From assembly GCA_026119935.1 (NCBI GenBank), contig JALRMH010000034.1, positions 1-64,000 on the forward strand: DNA of 64,000 bases, read 5' to 3'. Position numbers and translations under genes: made by a program. Shown in pieces: positions 11,177 to 22,297 of this stretch (positions within the stretch are counted from its first letter, which is position 1; each line of letters starts with the position of its first letter). Source of the DNA: Endothia cerciana. Taxonomy: Eukaryota; Ascomycota; Sordariomycetes; Diaporthales; Cryphonectriaceae. The notes below the pieces were generated by a model. The model was not told the DNA's origin and ran no database searches. It was given only the letters and a program-made list of their open reading frames with translations.

Positions 11177-12723
11177 CTAATTCATCAAGCTGCTCAACTT
11201 GTCCAAGGCCTGATCGAGTTCCTCTTTCACATCGTGCTCCCACACCCAGTCCATCCGAGTAAGAAGCGTCGCCTTGATCTTCTCCTTGTCAAAACCGAAC
11301 TCAGGATGCTCCATCTCGTAGACTGTACCCGTCTCGCGAGAATCTTCGACAAGCCGCTGACTTCTCTGCCGCCTTGTTGCATCGTATGTCCGGAATGCCG
11401 CCGGGATCGCCTTGCTCACATCCACGCGGCCTCCACCCAGCGCCTCCGCGACTAGGTTACCCAGGATGTATGCATCCTCTATGGCCATGCCAGCTCCAGA
11501 GCCCTTGTGTGGGGTCGTGGCGTGCGCGGCGTCGCCAATCAAGCATACCCGACCATCCTCAGACACGTACGTTGATGCGGGAGAGTGGTTGAAGAGGGCC
11601 CAGATGTCGTTTTGACGCATCATGTCGATGATCTTGGTCGCCGCCGAAGACCACCCCGAGAAAGAGGATTTCAACATTTCGTGGTCGGCCTTGACGACCC
11701 AGTTTGGGTCCGTCCATTCCTTGGCCGAGTTGAACGCAACGACTTGAGCACTGTCGTTAGCCAGGAACCATAACCCCTAGGCAGGACGCTAAGCGAGGAC
11801 CTACCGTTCATCACCTTGCCCCCTTCGATTGCGAACGTCAAGATGTGGGCATGCCTCCCCAGATACATCTGCGCATTCTTGGCCGACTCCTCACCCAATG
11901 CAGCTACTGCTTCATCCATAGGAACCAGGCCTCGGTAGCAGAACTTGCCGCTGAATATGGCGTCGGCCGCTTCCGGTCTCGGTGTCGAAGCCAACAGCGC
12001 CTTGCGGATGCTTGACTTGATGCCATCGCACCCAATGACAGCGTCATGAGCCGCGGATGAGCCGTCCCTGAAGTGGAGCTCCACCTGTCCGGACGGGGCT
12101 GTCGTGTAATGGGTGACACGCCGTCCAAACTGTGCCACGCCCTCGGGTACGTGCCTGATCAGCTCGTCGAGGAAGTCGCTCCGCTTGACACCCCGCTGGC
12201 CGTTTTTGCATCTGATGGTCGCGATGAGCTCCCCCGTGCGGTCCTCGGGGCCTGTCCCCTCCTCGCCCTCCACCTTGTACCTGCCGTCGATGCTCTCGCC
12301 GAAGCGGAAGTCGAACCACACGTCCCGCTTCGGGTCAGACTGGTTTGTCGTCTCGGTCTTCTCAAATGCCGCGTAGACCTCGGGCCCGATGCACCTCATA
12401 GCATGACTGGCGTTGGGCCCAAAGGACACTCCGGCCCCGATCTCGCCAAATGCACTATCCCAAATTCTCTGGTCAGCAGATCTGGCCTCGCGACCATCCC
12501 AGGGGCATGCCTCGCGAGTCTCAGGCCTGGACGCGGTGGCACCCTGCGCGGGAAGGAGGACCTACTGGGCGGATTCGTAGACTGTGACGCTGAGCTTTGG
12601 CGCGGCCGAGGATGAGGACCTGGACAGTTTTATTAGGTTTAGCGCGAGGGTGAGTCCGGCGATACCACCGCCAACAACGGCGATGGACGGGACGTGGGAA
12701 CCCGAGGCAGTAGTGCTCGACAT
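11177..12723 (-). CDS. FAD-dependent monooxygenase, salicylate-hydroxylase type
   Basis: A flavoprotein aromatic hydroxylase family member (FAD/NADPH; typical reaction ortho- or decarboxylative hydroxylation of an aromatic ring). Three exons: 12566-12723, 11805-12454 and 11177-11742. Introns are 12455-12565 (111 bp, GTAGGT...GATAG) and 11743-11804 (62 bp, GTAGGT...CAAG). Junctions restore ESA-HAFGEIGAGVSFGPNA and GKVMN-VVAFNSAKEW, both typical of the family. The protein is 457 residues. The dinucleotide-binding loop VVGGGIAGL is at residues 16-24, the DG motif is in IGCDGIKSSIR, and the GD motif is in CLIGDAAHATTPHKGSGAGM. No signal peptide or membrane anchor is present. The substrate is unknown; salicylate, gentisate-type or a secondary-metabolite ring are all possible. 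Confidence 0.88.
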
Positions 12724-12860
12724 CTTGTCTTTGGGTGTCGTCGTTGGGAACTGCGGGTTCTAGGGTGTGCGAAAGGGGGCGACGTGGGAGTTGTTCCTAT
12801 GCAGGCGAATAGCTAGATGAGGGGAATGGAGGAACTAATCTCAAGACCAAGCCGGCTGCC

Positions 12861-12861
<1 letters not shown>

Positions 12862-12897
<36 letters not shown>
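12862..12897. repeat. (TG)18 microsatellite
   Basis: Uninterrupted TG dinucleotides followed by GGGTGGGTGGGTG. It lies about 140 bp upstream of the FAD monooxygenase start codon, on the promoter side. Confidence 0.95.
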
Positions 12898-12905
<8 letters not shown>

Positions 12906-13994
12906 GGTGTTCTGGGCGTCGATGCTCTCTCCGACCCTCGACGGGCTTGGCGATACCAAAGCATGAACTTATATATCTATCTAGAGGGCTGGCGGGTGAT
13001 GATGAAATGGCATCTCGGCTACAGAGCGTGGGACCTGCCAGAGGGACTCCGAGTTCTGTGCGCTGTCGCGACGCCTTTGATCCGAACCGAGCCTTCCGGG
13101 GACTCCAGGCATGTTGGGAATAGGCGCATCATGTTTCCGTCGACGGTTGGCGTGATGTTTTGGTGGGAGATCCGGTCCAAGGGCGTATCGGAAAGTGTAC
13201 GAAGTCGTCGGCTACCCTTCGTCTCTGCAGGGCGTCCTCTTTTCCTGTAGGGCCTGGTACAACGTCAGGCTGCCGGGCTGTCAGCATGGTAGAAGCTGGC
13301 ACCGCGGGGCGGGAGTCCCATGATGAGCCTCCCCTATGTATAGGCGGGTGACCAGAAGAGATACCAATCGCATCTGTAAGGGATTCTTCAGCTCACTCAC
13401 AGGACAGCTCTAAGGTCTCTTACCTGCGTAGGGATCTAGAGAAATCCACCTGAGCAGCCCTACAGACGTCTCTGGTCTAAGTCGCTGGTGGGCTGCAGGG
13501 CGTAAGGCTCGCCGGAAATAGCACCCGGAAGGCTAAAGGCGAACAAATCTCATAGTGTCAGTATGCATGTACGGACGTACTATAGTATGCAAAGTTCACG
13601 GGCCGATGGCAACTAACACGGGACAGGGCAGGCCACGTGTTACTAGTACTACCACCTATGTATATAGATTGCACCTCAACAGGGGCGCTGTCAGACTCTC
13701 AAGGTCTTCTACAGTCTTACACTCAAACTTTCATATCAAGGAGTGTCCGTCATCCCGGAGTACCGCACTACGAGATATCTATCAACGTCCACGTACTGGT
13801 GATGTCATGATGTGTTTGTCTTCCGGTGGGTGAATGGAGTTGTGTCTTGAGACAATGTGTCATGGAGAGTTCTGGAACGAGAGACCATCTGGAAGGGCTA
13901 GAGACATGTGGTGATGACGGCACGTTCGAGAAGTGAAATACAAGGCGAGAAAATATCTGAAATCTGTTGTAAGTTCAGCCTTCAAACCACCAGG

Positions 13995-13996
<2 letters not shown>

Positions 13997-14055
<59 letters not shown>

Positions 14056-14112
14056 AGGNNNNATATTTCCCATTTTTTGTACTTTACCCCCAAAAACCCC
14101 CCCCCCCCCCAA

Positions 14113-14171
<59 letters not shown>
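13997..14171. repeat. Homopolymer block with a 4-N gap
   Basis: A run of 57 G (13997-14053) is followed by CAAGG, four N (14059-14062), about 34 mixed bases, C14, AA, C21 and A38 (to 14171). This is very probably a scaffolding or sequencing artefact at a real low-complexity site rather than exact genomic sequence. Confidence 0.9.
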
Positions 14172-14174
<3 letters not shown>

Positions 14175-15074
14175 AAAGGAACATTTCTCTTGACTGCCGG
14201 AGCGGCTGGGTGGATACCCATTGGGGGGTTACTGACGAACAAGATAACGCTGTGTAGGAGCACGCGTTCTTTATCAGAAGCCCAGGATCGACCAGGGCGG
14301 GCTAGGCCAGGTCGAGAAAGGCGTGGTGTCTGAGGTGGGGACCCCTGATCAGGGGCAGGAATTAGGTTTCTCGTTGCAGAGGGTGGTGGTGGGCCCAGCC
14401 AATTAAGGTATCGTATTCCTAGGGGGCTCGACCACGGCCCAGTGGATACCTCCAGTGCGATGCATGCCTGCCTGCCTGCCTGCCTGCCAGCCAATCCGGT
14501 CCAGCAACCCTCTGAAACCAAGGTGCTGGAGACTGAGAACACCTAATTTACAAACTTTGACATTCTGTCATCCCGCCTTGGAAACACTCCCCAACCCGTC
14601 CAACTCACGCTCGAGCCGACGACCACCTCCGTGCTTTCTTCACTTCTGGGGCACCTCTTGATCCCCTCCTCCTGATCGAACCCGGGTCACGAGGCTGGAT
14701 CACCGACAGCAGCGAGGAGCAGGCGAGGGACAGGCTGGCCTCGACAGGCTCCCATCCAGAACCCGATAAGCGAGGTCGACATCGCCGACGACATCGTGAA
14801 CCTCCCATCCATCACCACGTAATCCTCGCGACACGACGCGACACCTGGCAGCACCGACCGACAGACGGGCAACACTGTTCAAGTTACAGTGTCGAGTGCG
14901 CAGCCATACACACGTACACATACACACCCTCCACGGTATACAACCTGACCTGGGGGCCCTCAGGTCTCGTCGGGTTTACTCAAGAGGAGGAAACCTCCGC
15001 CGCGGTCCGTGTCGAGTGTCAAGTCACATGCCACCGCGTCACCACGTCACCCCGGACAGTCCCGTAGGCCTACG

Positions 15075-17338
15075 ATGAGAGGCGCGGATAACAACGACCA
15101 CACGTGGAAGGATCACCGCCATCGCTCCAGGAGGAAATCCTCTTCCGGCCTCAACAACCTCTCCTTGCCATCCAACCTCGCCTCGACGTCGTCGTCCTCC
15201 TTCCGGACCATGCACCCACCGTCATTCAGGCAGCTCCTCGTCGCCTCCACCGTCCTCTGCTTCTGCCTCTTCCTCTACGGCAGGCGACTGTGGTCCACAC
15301 ATACGGCAGGCGTTCACGACGAGTGGGCAAAACCACAGCCTCCACCCTCGCAACCACCGCCACCACCACCGTCTTCACCTCAAGAACAACCAAATCAGCC
15401 ACCCTCAGGTACAGAGCATCAGACCCCGCTACAGCAGGTGCCATGGCACTGGAACGACTATGCGAGGTGAGTCTGCCGTATCTTCCCCTCCTGCCGCCTC
15501 TAGAATGTACGACTGATCCCCCCCCCCCCCCAAAAAACAGCCTTGACGCCTTCTATCATGGCATCCGGACCCTCGTCGACTATTCGAGCTGGATTCCTGA
15601 ACAGAGCAAGGACTCTGGTGATGTCAGGATCCTCGATAAGATCCCCTTCGATCCCGTTCCCGCCAACCCTTACGCCGACCTCGACGACCTCCAGACCTGC
15701 TACCTCGACGCCCACGACACCGTCCCCGCCCCCGACGTCTTCTCCTATCCCGGCATTCCCGCCTACATGCCCGCCCCCTACTTTGGTGCCTACGAAAACC
15801 TTGGCATGGCTCCTAATCAGTGCTGGGAGCGCTTCGGTCGTCTCGGGCCCTACGGGTACTCCTACTCCAAGGCCAGAGGCGGCTTCGGCCTGGAGACGCC
15901 TCCGGCGGACGAGCCCGTCCTCGACCGCATGATCCAAAAGTACGACTACTCGGATATCAACTGGGACAAGGTCCAGAAGAGGTGTCTTGACAAGAATCGC
16001 GCCCGATTCGGCCTCGACAGGGACTCTGCGAAGCCCGAGGGCGGTTTCTCGCGCCTGTGGTCCCAGGCAGGCAAGAACAGCAAAAAGCCGCTGGCCCGCA
16101 ACGTCCTGATCCTGCGCGCCTGGACCGACATCGAGTGGACCCCCATGCGCATCATCAACACCAGGGCCCTTATCACCGAGCTGTCCCTCAAGTCGGGTGG
16201 CCTGTTTGATGTTCACATCCTCATGCACATCGTCGACGACTCCATTGACATCTCCAACGAGGCCACCGCCAAGAAGATGGTCCGCGACAACGTCCCCGAG
16301 GAGTTCTGGGACATCACCACGCCGTGGTCCGTCCCGGACATGGCCGCCTACTACCCGGGTTTCCGCGACGACATGACCCTCGAGAACGACAGCCACAAGC
16401 CCATCTACAGCGTCTACCGCATTCCCCACTTTGCCTTGCAGTGGTTCGCCCAGCGCCACCCCGAATACGAGTACTTCTGGAACTGGGAGCTCGACCTGCG
16501 CTACACCGGCCACTACTACGAGTTCTTCGACTCCGCCGCCAAGTGGGCCGACAAGCAGCCCCGGAAGTACCTCTGGGAGCGCAACGAACGCTTCTGGATC
16601 CCCGGCCTCCACGGCCGCTGGCAGGACTTTGTCGACCTCGTCGAGAGGGAGACCGTCGCAAGCAGGGAGCCCACCCCCTGGGGCCCGCTCTTCAACGAGG
16701 GCATCGTCGATACCGCCACCTACCCGCCCACTACCATGGAGCGCGACAATTATGAGTGGGGTGTCGGCGAGGCCGCCGACCTCGTCACCTTCAGCCCCCT
16801 CTTTGACCCGGCCAAGAACGCCTGGTCCCTCCGCTACGACATCACCGGCTACAACGACACCGTCCCGCCCCGTCGCACCTCTATCATCACCGTCGGCCGC
16901 TTCTCGCGCCGCCTGCTTCAGGCTATGCACGAAGAGGTCTCGCGCAATAAGCACACCATGTTCCCCGAGATGTTCCCCGGCTCCATCGCGCTGCACCATG
17001 GCCTCAAAGCCGTCTATATACCCCATCCCATCTTCTTTGACCGCCGCTGGCCCCTCGACAGGCTCGACTCCGTCTTTAACCACGCCGAGACCCCCGAACT
17101 CAGCGTTTATTACTGGCCCTTCACCCCAGGCACCTCGGAGCACAACTTCTTCACTTCGACATACTACTACAACACTGAGTTCGGCCCACAGCTCTGGCAC
17201 CGGTGGCTCGGGCAGGAAGACGCCGGCCTGGGCGGCCCGGAGCTCGAGAAGGATACGGGTCGCATGTGCCTCAGGGGGGTGTTGATGCACCCCGTCAAGT
17301 TCGACTTCGCTACGGACAAAGCTATCGGTGCGACGTGA
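15075..17338 (+). CDS. DUF3405 protein, type-II membrane, putative glycosyltransferase
   Basis: A fungal family of unknown biochemical function, predicted to sit in the Golgi/ER membrane with a lumenal catalytic-like domain. Exons 15075-15466 and 15541-17338 join over a 74-bp intron (15467-15540; GTGAGT donor, C-run then CAG) to read WNDYA-SLDAFYHGIR. The product is 729 residues: a basic Ser-rich cytosolic tail, one membrane anchor at about residues 52-69 (LLVASTVLCFCLFLYG), a proline-rich stem (about 85-118) and the DUF3405 domain. Diagnostic stretches are YGPYGYSYSK-like (here LGPYGYSYSK), NVLILRAWTDIEWTP, YFWNWELDLRYTGHYYEF, YLWERNERFWIPGLHGRW, DNYEWGVGEAADL and ALHHGLKAVYIPHPIF. The acidic ELD motif resembles a sugar-nucleotide/metal site. 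The ATG at 15075 is the first in frame. Next downstream on the same strand is another putative glycosyltransferase. Confidence 0.88.
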
Positions 17339-18083
17339 TGCCTGCGTGCCTGCACGGTGGGGCGCCTCTTCAGTGACTTCGGTTCCCATGTGAAATACTA
17401 TTCACGTATCCTCTTGTATACTACATAGCATTGGGTGCATTATCTTTATAGATCTAGCGATTAAATGACAGTTTCTGGATGTTCATATTGTTATTATTAT
17501 TATTATTAATTTGTTTCATCTTTCAGACCAGACTTGAGCTCACGCCAACGTATGCAGACCAGCTGCGAGCAGTGAGAGGGCAATTGCTCAAGTCATCACA
17601 AATGTGCACCGTATAGACCCGCTGAGCGTCTCCAGGCAAGACCTGGTTGAAGCCATATCTAGGCCAAAGACTGGAGCAGTGGTTCAGTTGCCCGATGTGC
17701 AGGGGAGCGGATTGAGTGGTCGGAGCGACCTTCTCCGTGGACAATTTGTCCCGGCGGAGATTAAGCAGGGGCCTGCGACTGCTTCAGCATGGAGGGAAGG
17801 GGGGGGAAGGAGATGATGAAGGCCCCAGCGATTCCAGCAATCATTCATCTTCCGGGTGCCGGCATCGCCAGGTTCCTCTGGGATGGCCTTGCTCCTCCAC
17901 CAGGCCTCCCGTCGTCGTTCCTGACACCGTCGGTACTGAGCTACAACAGAAGGCGGCCACTACACGCAGGCATGCGGGTACCATGTCCTTGCCTTGCTTC
18001 CTGGTAGTCCATCGACCAGTTCAGTCGGTTGCAGTCGGGTGGACTCACCAGCATATCGCTTCTCTTTTCTCCAGACCCCGGCC
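17339..18083. other. Intergenic region between the two putative glycosyltransferases
   Basis: 745 bp, with an ATT-rich patch at about 17490-17510 and a short G run near 17801-17808. It must contain the end of the DUF3405 transcript and the promoter of the next gene. No other gene is visible. Confidence 0.5.
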
Positions 18084-19502
18084 ATGATCTCAATAGTGTC
18101 GAGGAGCGGTAGGCTGGTCTTCTTTGTCAGCGTCGTCAGCCTTGCACTGCTCTGGAGCTGCCGCCTCCCACGCCTCTGTATCTTTGACCAGTGTCCCCAG
18201 AACCAAAAGGACCTATTCAGCACCGCGGACCCTGCCCCTGGTTATGCCTTCCGCGGTACCGATCTCTCTACTCCGAACGCGCCTTTCGTCTCATGGCCGC
18301 TGGCCCGCGTCTGCACCGAGACCACCACGTGGACGCCGGGGCTGGTATTCATCTGTGATAACAACTCCGGTGGCATTGGCAATATACGAAACTTCATACT
18401 TACGTGTCTTCGATACGCCATCGAGGCTGGTGCCACCGGCATCACCATGCCGACCATCCAGACGAGGTCGCCGGATAGACTGGATGACCTGTTCATCGGC
18501 AAGAAGCTGCCCTTCTCTTACTTCTTTGACGAGGACCACTTCCGTCAGAGCTTACGCACGGCCTGCCCCCAGATCACCATCTATGATATGCCGGAGGATA
18601 TACCTGGCCTTGATGTGGGCGAGGAGGGTCGTAGGGGGGATGTGAGGCCAGACATGATCACCCCCAACCGTCTCGGCCTCAGGGGAGGCTGCGACCAGCG
18701 CGATCTCAACCGCCATTCCGATCTCTTCGGCCTCCGCTTCCATGCTTGGCTGGACGAAAAACGGCAGAGGCTGGGCCAGGAGCCCGTCACCCCGTCAGAC
18801 CCAAAGCTGATCCGGTTCAACTGGGGCGTGCAGTGGACCTTCCCCGTGTATCGAGATGGTCCCGAGTTCGTCGCGACGTTCGGTGGCATCCTCAAGTTCC
18901 GCTCCGACATTCTGGAACTGGGTTTGATGGCTGCTGCTGCCATGAGCGAGATCGCCCTATCCGCTCCTTCGGTATCTCAGCCCAATTCATCCTTCATCGG
19001 CATCCATCTGCGTACCGAGAGTGATGCACTAAGCAGCTGGCCATCTTTCCAAGATCAGGCCAGCGCCTATCTGGCCAAGGCGTCCACACTGGATCCTCCG
19101 CCCAGGCTTGCATATCTGGCCACCGGGAACGCGACCGAAGCGGCCCGGCTTGCTTCCCTCGCGCTGGACCAGCATGATTTACGCGTCTTGACCAAGCACG
19201 AGCTCTTAGCCAGCCATAACGGGGAGGACCGAGACCTGCTGGAGCGACTGAACGCCCTGAGCTGGGACCAACAAGCGCTGGTGGATTTTGTCGTCCTGCT
19301 GCAAGCCGGCTACTTCCTGGGCGTCAGCCCCAGCTCTTTCAGCATGAACGTCGCCCTGAAGAGGCACCTAAAGCATGACGGTATCTACACGAGGCCGTGG
19401 AGGGTCGGCGTTGAGGAGGGAGATGGTAGAAGCTGGCTCGTGGGCAAGTTTGACGGGTACTGGGATGACTGGTTGTTCATGTACGATTCTCTGTGGCCTT
19501 GA
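18084..19502 (+). CDS. O-fucosyltransferase-like type-II membrane protein
   Basis: A single-exon gene of 472 residues from the ATG at 18084; the frame is open further upstream but has no ATG there. An N-terminal anchor (LVFFVSVVSLALLW, residues 11-24) follows a short basic tail, so the bulk should face the Golgi lumen. Two features point to the GDP-fucose O-fucosyltransferase fold: an early glycine-rich loop with following arginine (SGGIGNIRNF, about residues 94-103) and FIGIHLRTESDA (about 303-314), which corresponds to the HLR motif whose Arg binds GDP-fucose. A late SPSSFSMNVAL segment is also usual in the family. Donor and acceptor are unproven. It follows the DUF3405 gene in the same orientation, which suggests joint action on a surface glycan or glycoprotein. 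Confidence 0.65.
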   Translation: MISIVSRSGRLVFFVSVVSLALLWSCRLPRLCIFDQCPQNQKDLFSTADPAPGYAFRGTDLSTPNAPFVSWPLARVCTETTTWTPGLVFICDNNSGGIGNIRNFILTCLRYAIEAGATGITMPTIQTRSPDRLDDLFIGKKLPFSYFFDEDHFRQSLRTACPQITIYDMPEDIPGLDVGEEGRRGDVRPDMITPNRLGLRGGCDQRDLNRHSDLFGLRFHAWLDEKRQRLGQEPVTPSDPKLIRFNWGVQWTFPVYRDGPEFVATFGGILKFRSDILELGLMAAAAMSEIALSAPSVSQPNSSFIGIHLRTESDALSSWPSFQDQASAYLAKASTLDPPPRLAYLATGNATEAARLASLALDQHDLRVLTKHELLASHNGEDRDLLERLNALSWDQQALVDFVVLLQAGYFLGVSPSSFSMNVALKRHLKHDGIYTRPWRVGVEEGDGRSWLVGKFDGYWDDWLFMYDSLWP

Positions 19503-20785
19503 GGAAATATCTTCTACAGCATATGGATATATGACAAGGCATCACGTGGTCGTCCGCAGCGTCGAGACAGACCGTGTACTATGCTCTCGCTTCTCACGAG
19601 TGCGATATTTCGCGGCCTGACGATCCTTCCTGTCCCTATCCAGGTTCTTGGAATAAGGTCTGGCACTACAAGTCTGATGATGGCCCCGACAGCTAGGAAC
19701 AATCCGGAAGTGGTGTATGATCACCGGCGGATTTCTCAAAGCGTTCCGGAGGTCGGCTTTCGCCGAGATGTATAGAAAGCTTTCCCTCCACAGCTATCTG
19801 AAGATTGTATTTCCGTATGCCAGGGAGGAAGTCGTATAAGCTAGTATCTACGCGGGACCATCATCAACAAGACTGCAGGTCCATCCAGGTGAAATGCCCA
19901 TCACCTCCCCAAAGAGATAGCAATCATAAGACTGGGTCTAGGGGGGAAAGAAAGTTTGTGTCGAGGGTTGGCAAGACCATCACATGTGGTCATTGGAACG
20001 TTATCCTCTTCGCAGAACAGCGCCCTGTCAAGCACAGTGAAGCCTATATTGAAGACTCTCCGGTCTCCAGGACTTAGCATTAATTAGATCGCTGTTCAGT
20101 ACCGAGGCTTCGTTGACTTGAACACGAGACTTATTCTGGCGTGTTTGCCTTCAGAATATTCAAGTTCTAGTCGAGAAGAGCGCTCCGTACGAAGACTGTT
20201 CTAAGCAATACACCTGCAACTACGTCCACGGAAAAGAAAATGCAACGTCGAAGAGCGAGACCATCGTCGTAGCGTGTGCTACCCGCTTGAAAGTACTGTA
20301 TTGCAAGAACACAATTGCTGAACCTTGTCTAAGATGGATTTCCGGGTCTCGACCGTGGAAACGGACGCCACCGCCGGACCGAAGAGGAAAAGGGGAGGTC
20401 TCAGGATGGTACTTCACAGGAGGCTTCCCGCCAAAGGACGATTGGGTCAAGGGAAGCTAAGATGAGTTTTTGTAGTGTTCAAATATTGAATGGCAGAAGT
20501 GTGAACCTAAGTACGTACTTAGCTGCTTGGTAGTACCTAATACTGTACCTAAGTACCTTATCGATAAGCTGTTCTTATCTTATCGCCCCTGTAAAAAAAA
20601 ATCTAAGGGAGGCTCGCTTTTCGACCCCTCTAAACGCTTCCTTACCCCGATCCACCATACCAACGCTGCCCTAGACACCAAAGCACGGTCGCGAGCGCGC
20701 ACGTCCTGAGCAGTGCCTCTTAACTGCCCTTCTCTTCCACATACCCTGCGACATTCTGGCCCCGCCCTGCAGTGCTGTTGTCACC
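19503..20785. other. Intergenic region and Rrb1 promoter
   Basis: About 1.3 kb with no gene. The right-hand 330 bp hold a GATGAG element (about 20461-20466), a 16-bp perfect palindrome (20507-20522), repeated TACCTAA motifs and several GATA sites (about 20558-20585) before the Rrb1 start. Confidence 0.5.
20507..20585. promoter_or_regulatory. Palindrome, TACCTAAGTAC repeats and GATA cluster upstream of Rrb1
   Basis: CTAAGTACGTACTTAG at 20507-20522 is a perfect 16-bp palindrome. It is followed by GTAGTACCTAA and TGTACCTAAGTACC, then by CTTATCGATAAG and CTTATCTTATCG, which contain four GATA cores on the two strands. These lie about 200-280 bp before the start codon. That they bind GATA-type or other factors is inference. 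Confidence 0.35.
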
Positions 20786-22297
20786 ATGTCGAAGCGCGCC
20801 GGAGAGCACGAGGATGGCCCCCTCAAGGCTGGCCATCGCCCGGACGCCATGGAAATGGACATCGACACCGACAACGCGGACAAGGACAAGGACATGGGCG
20901 AGTTCGAGGACGAGTTCGAGGATGAGTTCGAGAGCGAGGACGAGGTCCTCGAGGCTGGCGTCGACGGGAGACCAGATGCCGAGAGGGAGAGGGAGCAGGC
21001 CGAGATGGACGTCGACAACCCCTCGGGCTCCTCTGCAGGGCCATCCGCCTTCATCGTCGGCAGATCGAAGCTCGAGCCCGGCCAGACCCTCGCCCCCGAC
21101 CTGTCCACCTACCACATGCTGCACAACCTGTCCACCCCATGGCCCTGCCTCTCTTTCGACATAATACCTGACGCCCTCGGCGACAACCGCAATATCTACC
21201 CGGCCACCATGTACACCGTCTCTGGTACCCAGGCCGAGGGCCAGCGTGCGCAAGAGAACGCCCTCATGGTCATGAAGTTTGCCGGTCTCAGCAAGATGGA
21301 CCGCGGGGAAGACGGCAGCGACGACGAAGACGAGGATGAGGACGAGGACGAGGACGCGGACCCCATCCTCGAGTCCAAGTCCATCCCCCTCTCCTCCACC
21401 ACCAACCGCATCCGCGCCCACCGTTCACCCCCTTCGGGCTCTTCTGGGACCCCAGTCACCCTCGTCGCTACCATGACCGAGTCCTCCCACGTCTACATCC
21501 ACGACGTCACCCCCCACCTGGCCAGCTTCGATACCCCTGGCACCATCGTCTCCGACAAGCAGAACAGACCACTGTCCACGATCCGCGCACACAAGTCGGA
21601 GGGCTACGCCGTTGACTGGTCGCCCCTGTCTCCTGCCGGCAGGCTGGCCACCGGTGACAACGACGGCCTCATATACATCACTACCCGCACCGATGGCGGT
21701 GGCTGGGTCACGGACACCAGGCCCCTGACCGGCCACACGGGCAGCGTCGAGGAGATTCAGTGGAGCCCCAGCGAGGACAAGGTCTTCTCTTCTGCCTCCT
21801 CCGACGGCACCATCCGCATCTGGGACATACGGAGCAAGAGCCGCAAGCCCATGATCACAATGCAGGTCAGCAAGGCTGACGTCAACGTCATGAGCTGGAG
21901 CCGGCAGAGGTTCAACCTGCTCGCCTCGGGTGACGATGACGGCGTGTGGGGGGTCTGGGATCTTCGCCAGTGGAAGCCTGATGCCGCCGAGAAGCCCACC
22001 CCCGTCGCGAGCTTCGATTACCACAAGGAGCAGATCACGAGTGTCGAGTGGCACCCGACCGACGACAGCATTGTCGCTGTGGCCGCCGGCGACAACACAG
22101 TCACCCTCTGGGACCTGGCCGTCGAGCTGGATGACGAGGAGAGCAAGGATACCGCCGGCGTCCAGGACGTCCCGCCCCAGTTGTTGTTCGTTCACTACCA
22201 CGAGCAGGCCAAGGAGGTCCACTGGCACCCTCAGATACCCGGTACCCTAGTGACCACCGGCCAGGAGTTCAGCATCTTCAAGACCATCAGCGTCTAG
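20786..22297 (+). CDS. RRB1: Ribosome assembly WD40 protein Rrb1 (GRWD1)
   Basis: A single-exon gene of 503 residues. The yeast and human family members chaperone ribosomal protein L3 before its incorporation into pre-60S particles in the nucleolus. The N-terminal third is highly acidic (EFEDEFEDEFESEDEV and a second DEDEDEDEDEDAD run near residue 180), as expected for this glutamate-rich family. The CAF1C/H4-binding-like segment TYHMLHNLSTPWPCLSFDII follows at about residues 108-127. At least four WD repeats are visible: HKSEGYAVDWSP, GHTGSVEEIQWSP...IRIWDIR, ADVNVMSWS...GVWDLR and HKEQITSVEWHP...VTLWDLA, with the terminal QLLFVHYHEQ...EVHWHP typical of Rrb1. The ATG at 20786 sits in a good context (CACCATG). 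The call is secure. Confidence 0.95.
   Translation: MSKRAGEHEDGPLKAGHRPDAMEMDIDTDNADKDKDMGEFEDEFEDEFESEDEVLEAGVDGRPDAEREREQAEMDVDNPSGSSAGPSAFIVGRSKLEPGQTLAPDLSTYHMLHNLSTPWPCLSFDIIPDALGDNRNIYPATMYTVSGTQAEGQRAQENALMVMKFAGLSKMDRGEDGSDDEDEDEDEDEDADPILESKSIPLSSTTNRIRAHRSPPSGSSGTPVTLVATMTESSHVYIHDVTPHLASFDTPGTIVSDKQNRPLSTIRAHKSEGYAVDWSPLSPAGRLATGDNDGLIYITTRTDGGGWVTDTRPLTGHTGSVEEIQWSPSEDKVFSSASSDGTIRIWDIRSKSRKPMITMQVSKADVNVMSWSRQRFNLLASGDDDGVWGVWDLRQWKPDAAEKPTPVASFDYHKEQITSVEWHPTDDSIVAVAAGDNTVTLWDLAVELDDEESKDTAGVQDVPPQLLFVHYHEQAKEVHWHPQIPGTLVTTGQEFSIFKTISV

Larger units (their letters stand above)
12724..15074. other. Intergenic spacer with low-complexity sequence
   Basis: About 2.3 kb between divergent genes. 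It holds a (TG)n tract at 12862-12897, a G/N/C/A homopolymer block at 13997-14171 and a (TGCC)n run near 14466-14489. No gene or RNA was recognised. The final few hundred bases are presumably the promoter and leader of the DUF3405 gene. Confidence 0.5.

Noticed and set aside
13860..14333. Poly-Gly, poly-Pro and poly-Lys reading frames around 14.0-14.2 kb
   Set aside because: They are translations of homopolymers around an N gap.
15500..17389. A 629-codon minus-strand reading frame opposite the DUF3405 gene
   Set aside because: It is a GC-rich shadow with Gly/Val/Asp bias and no motif; the plus strand carries a recognised family.
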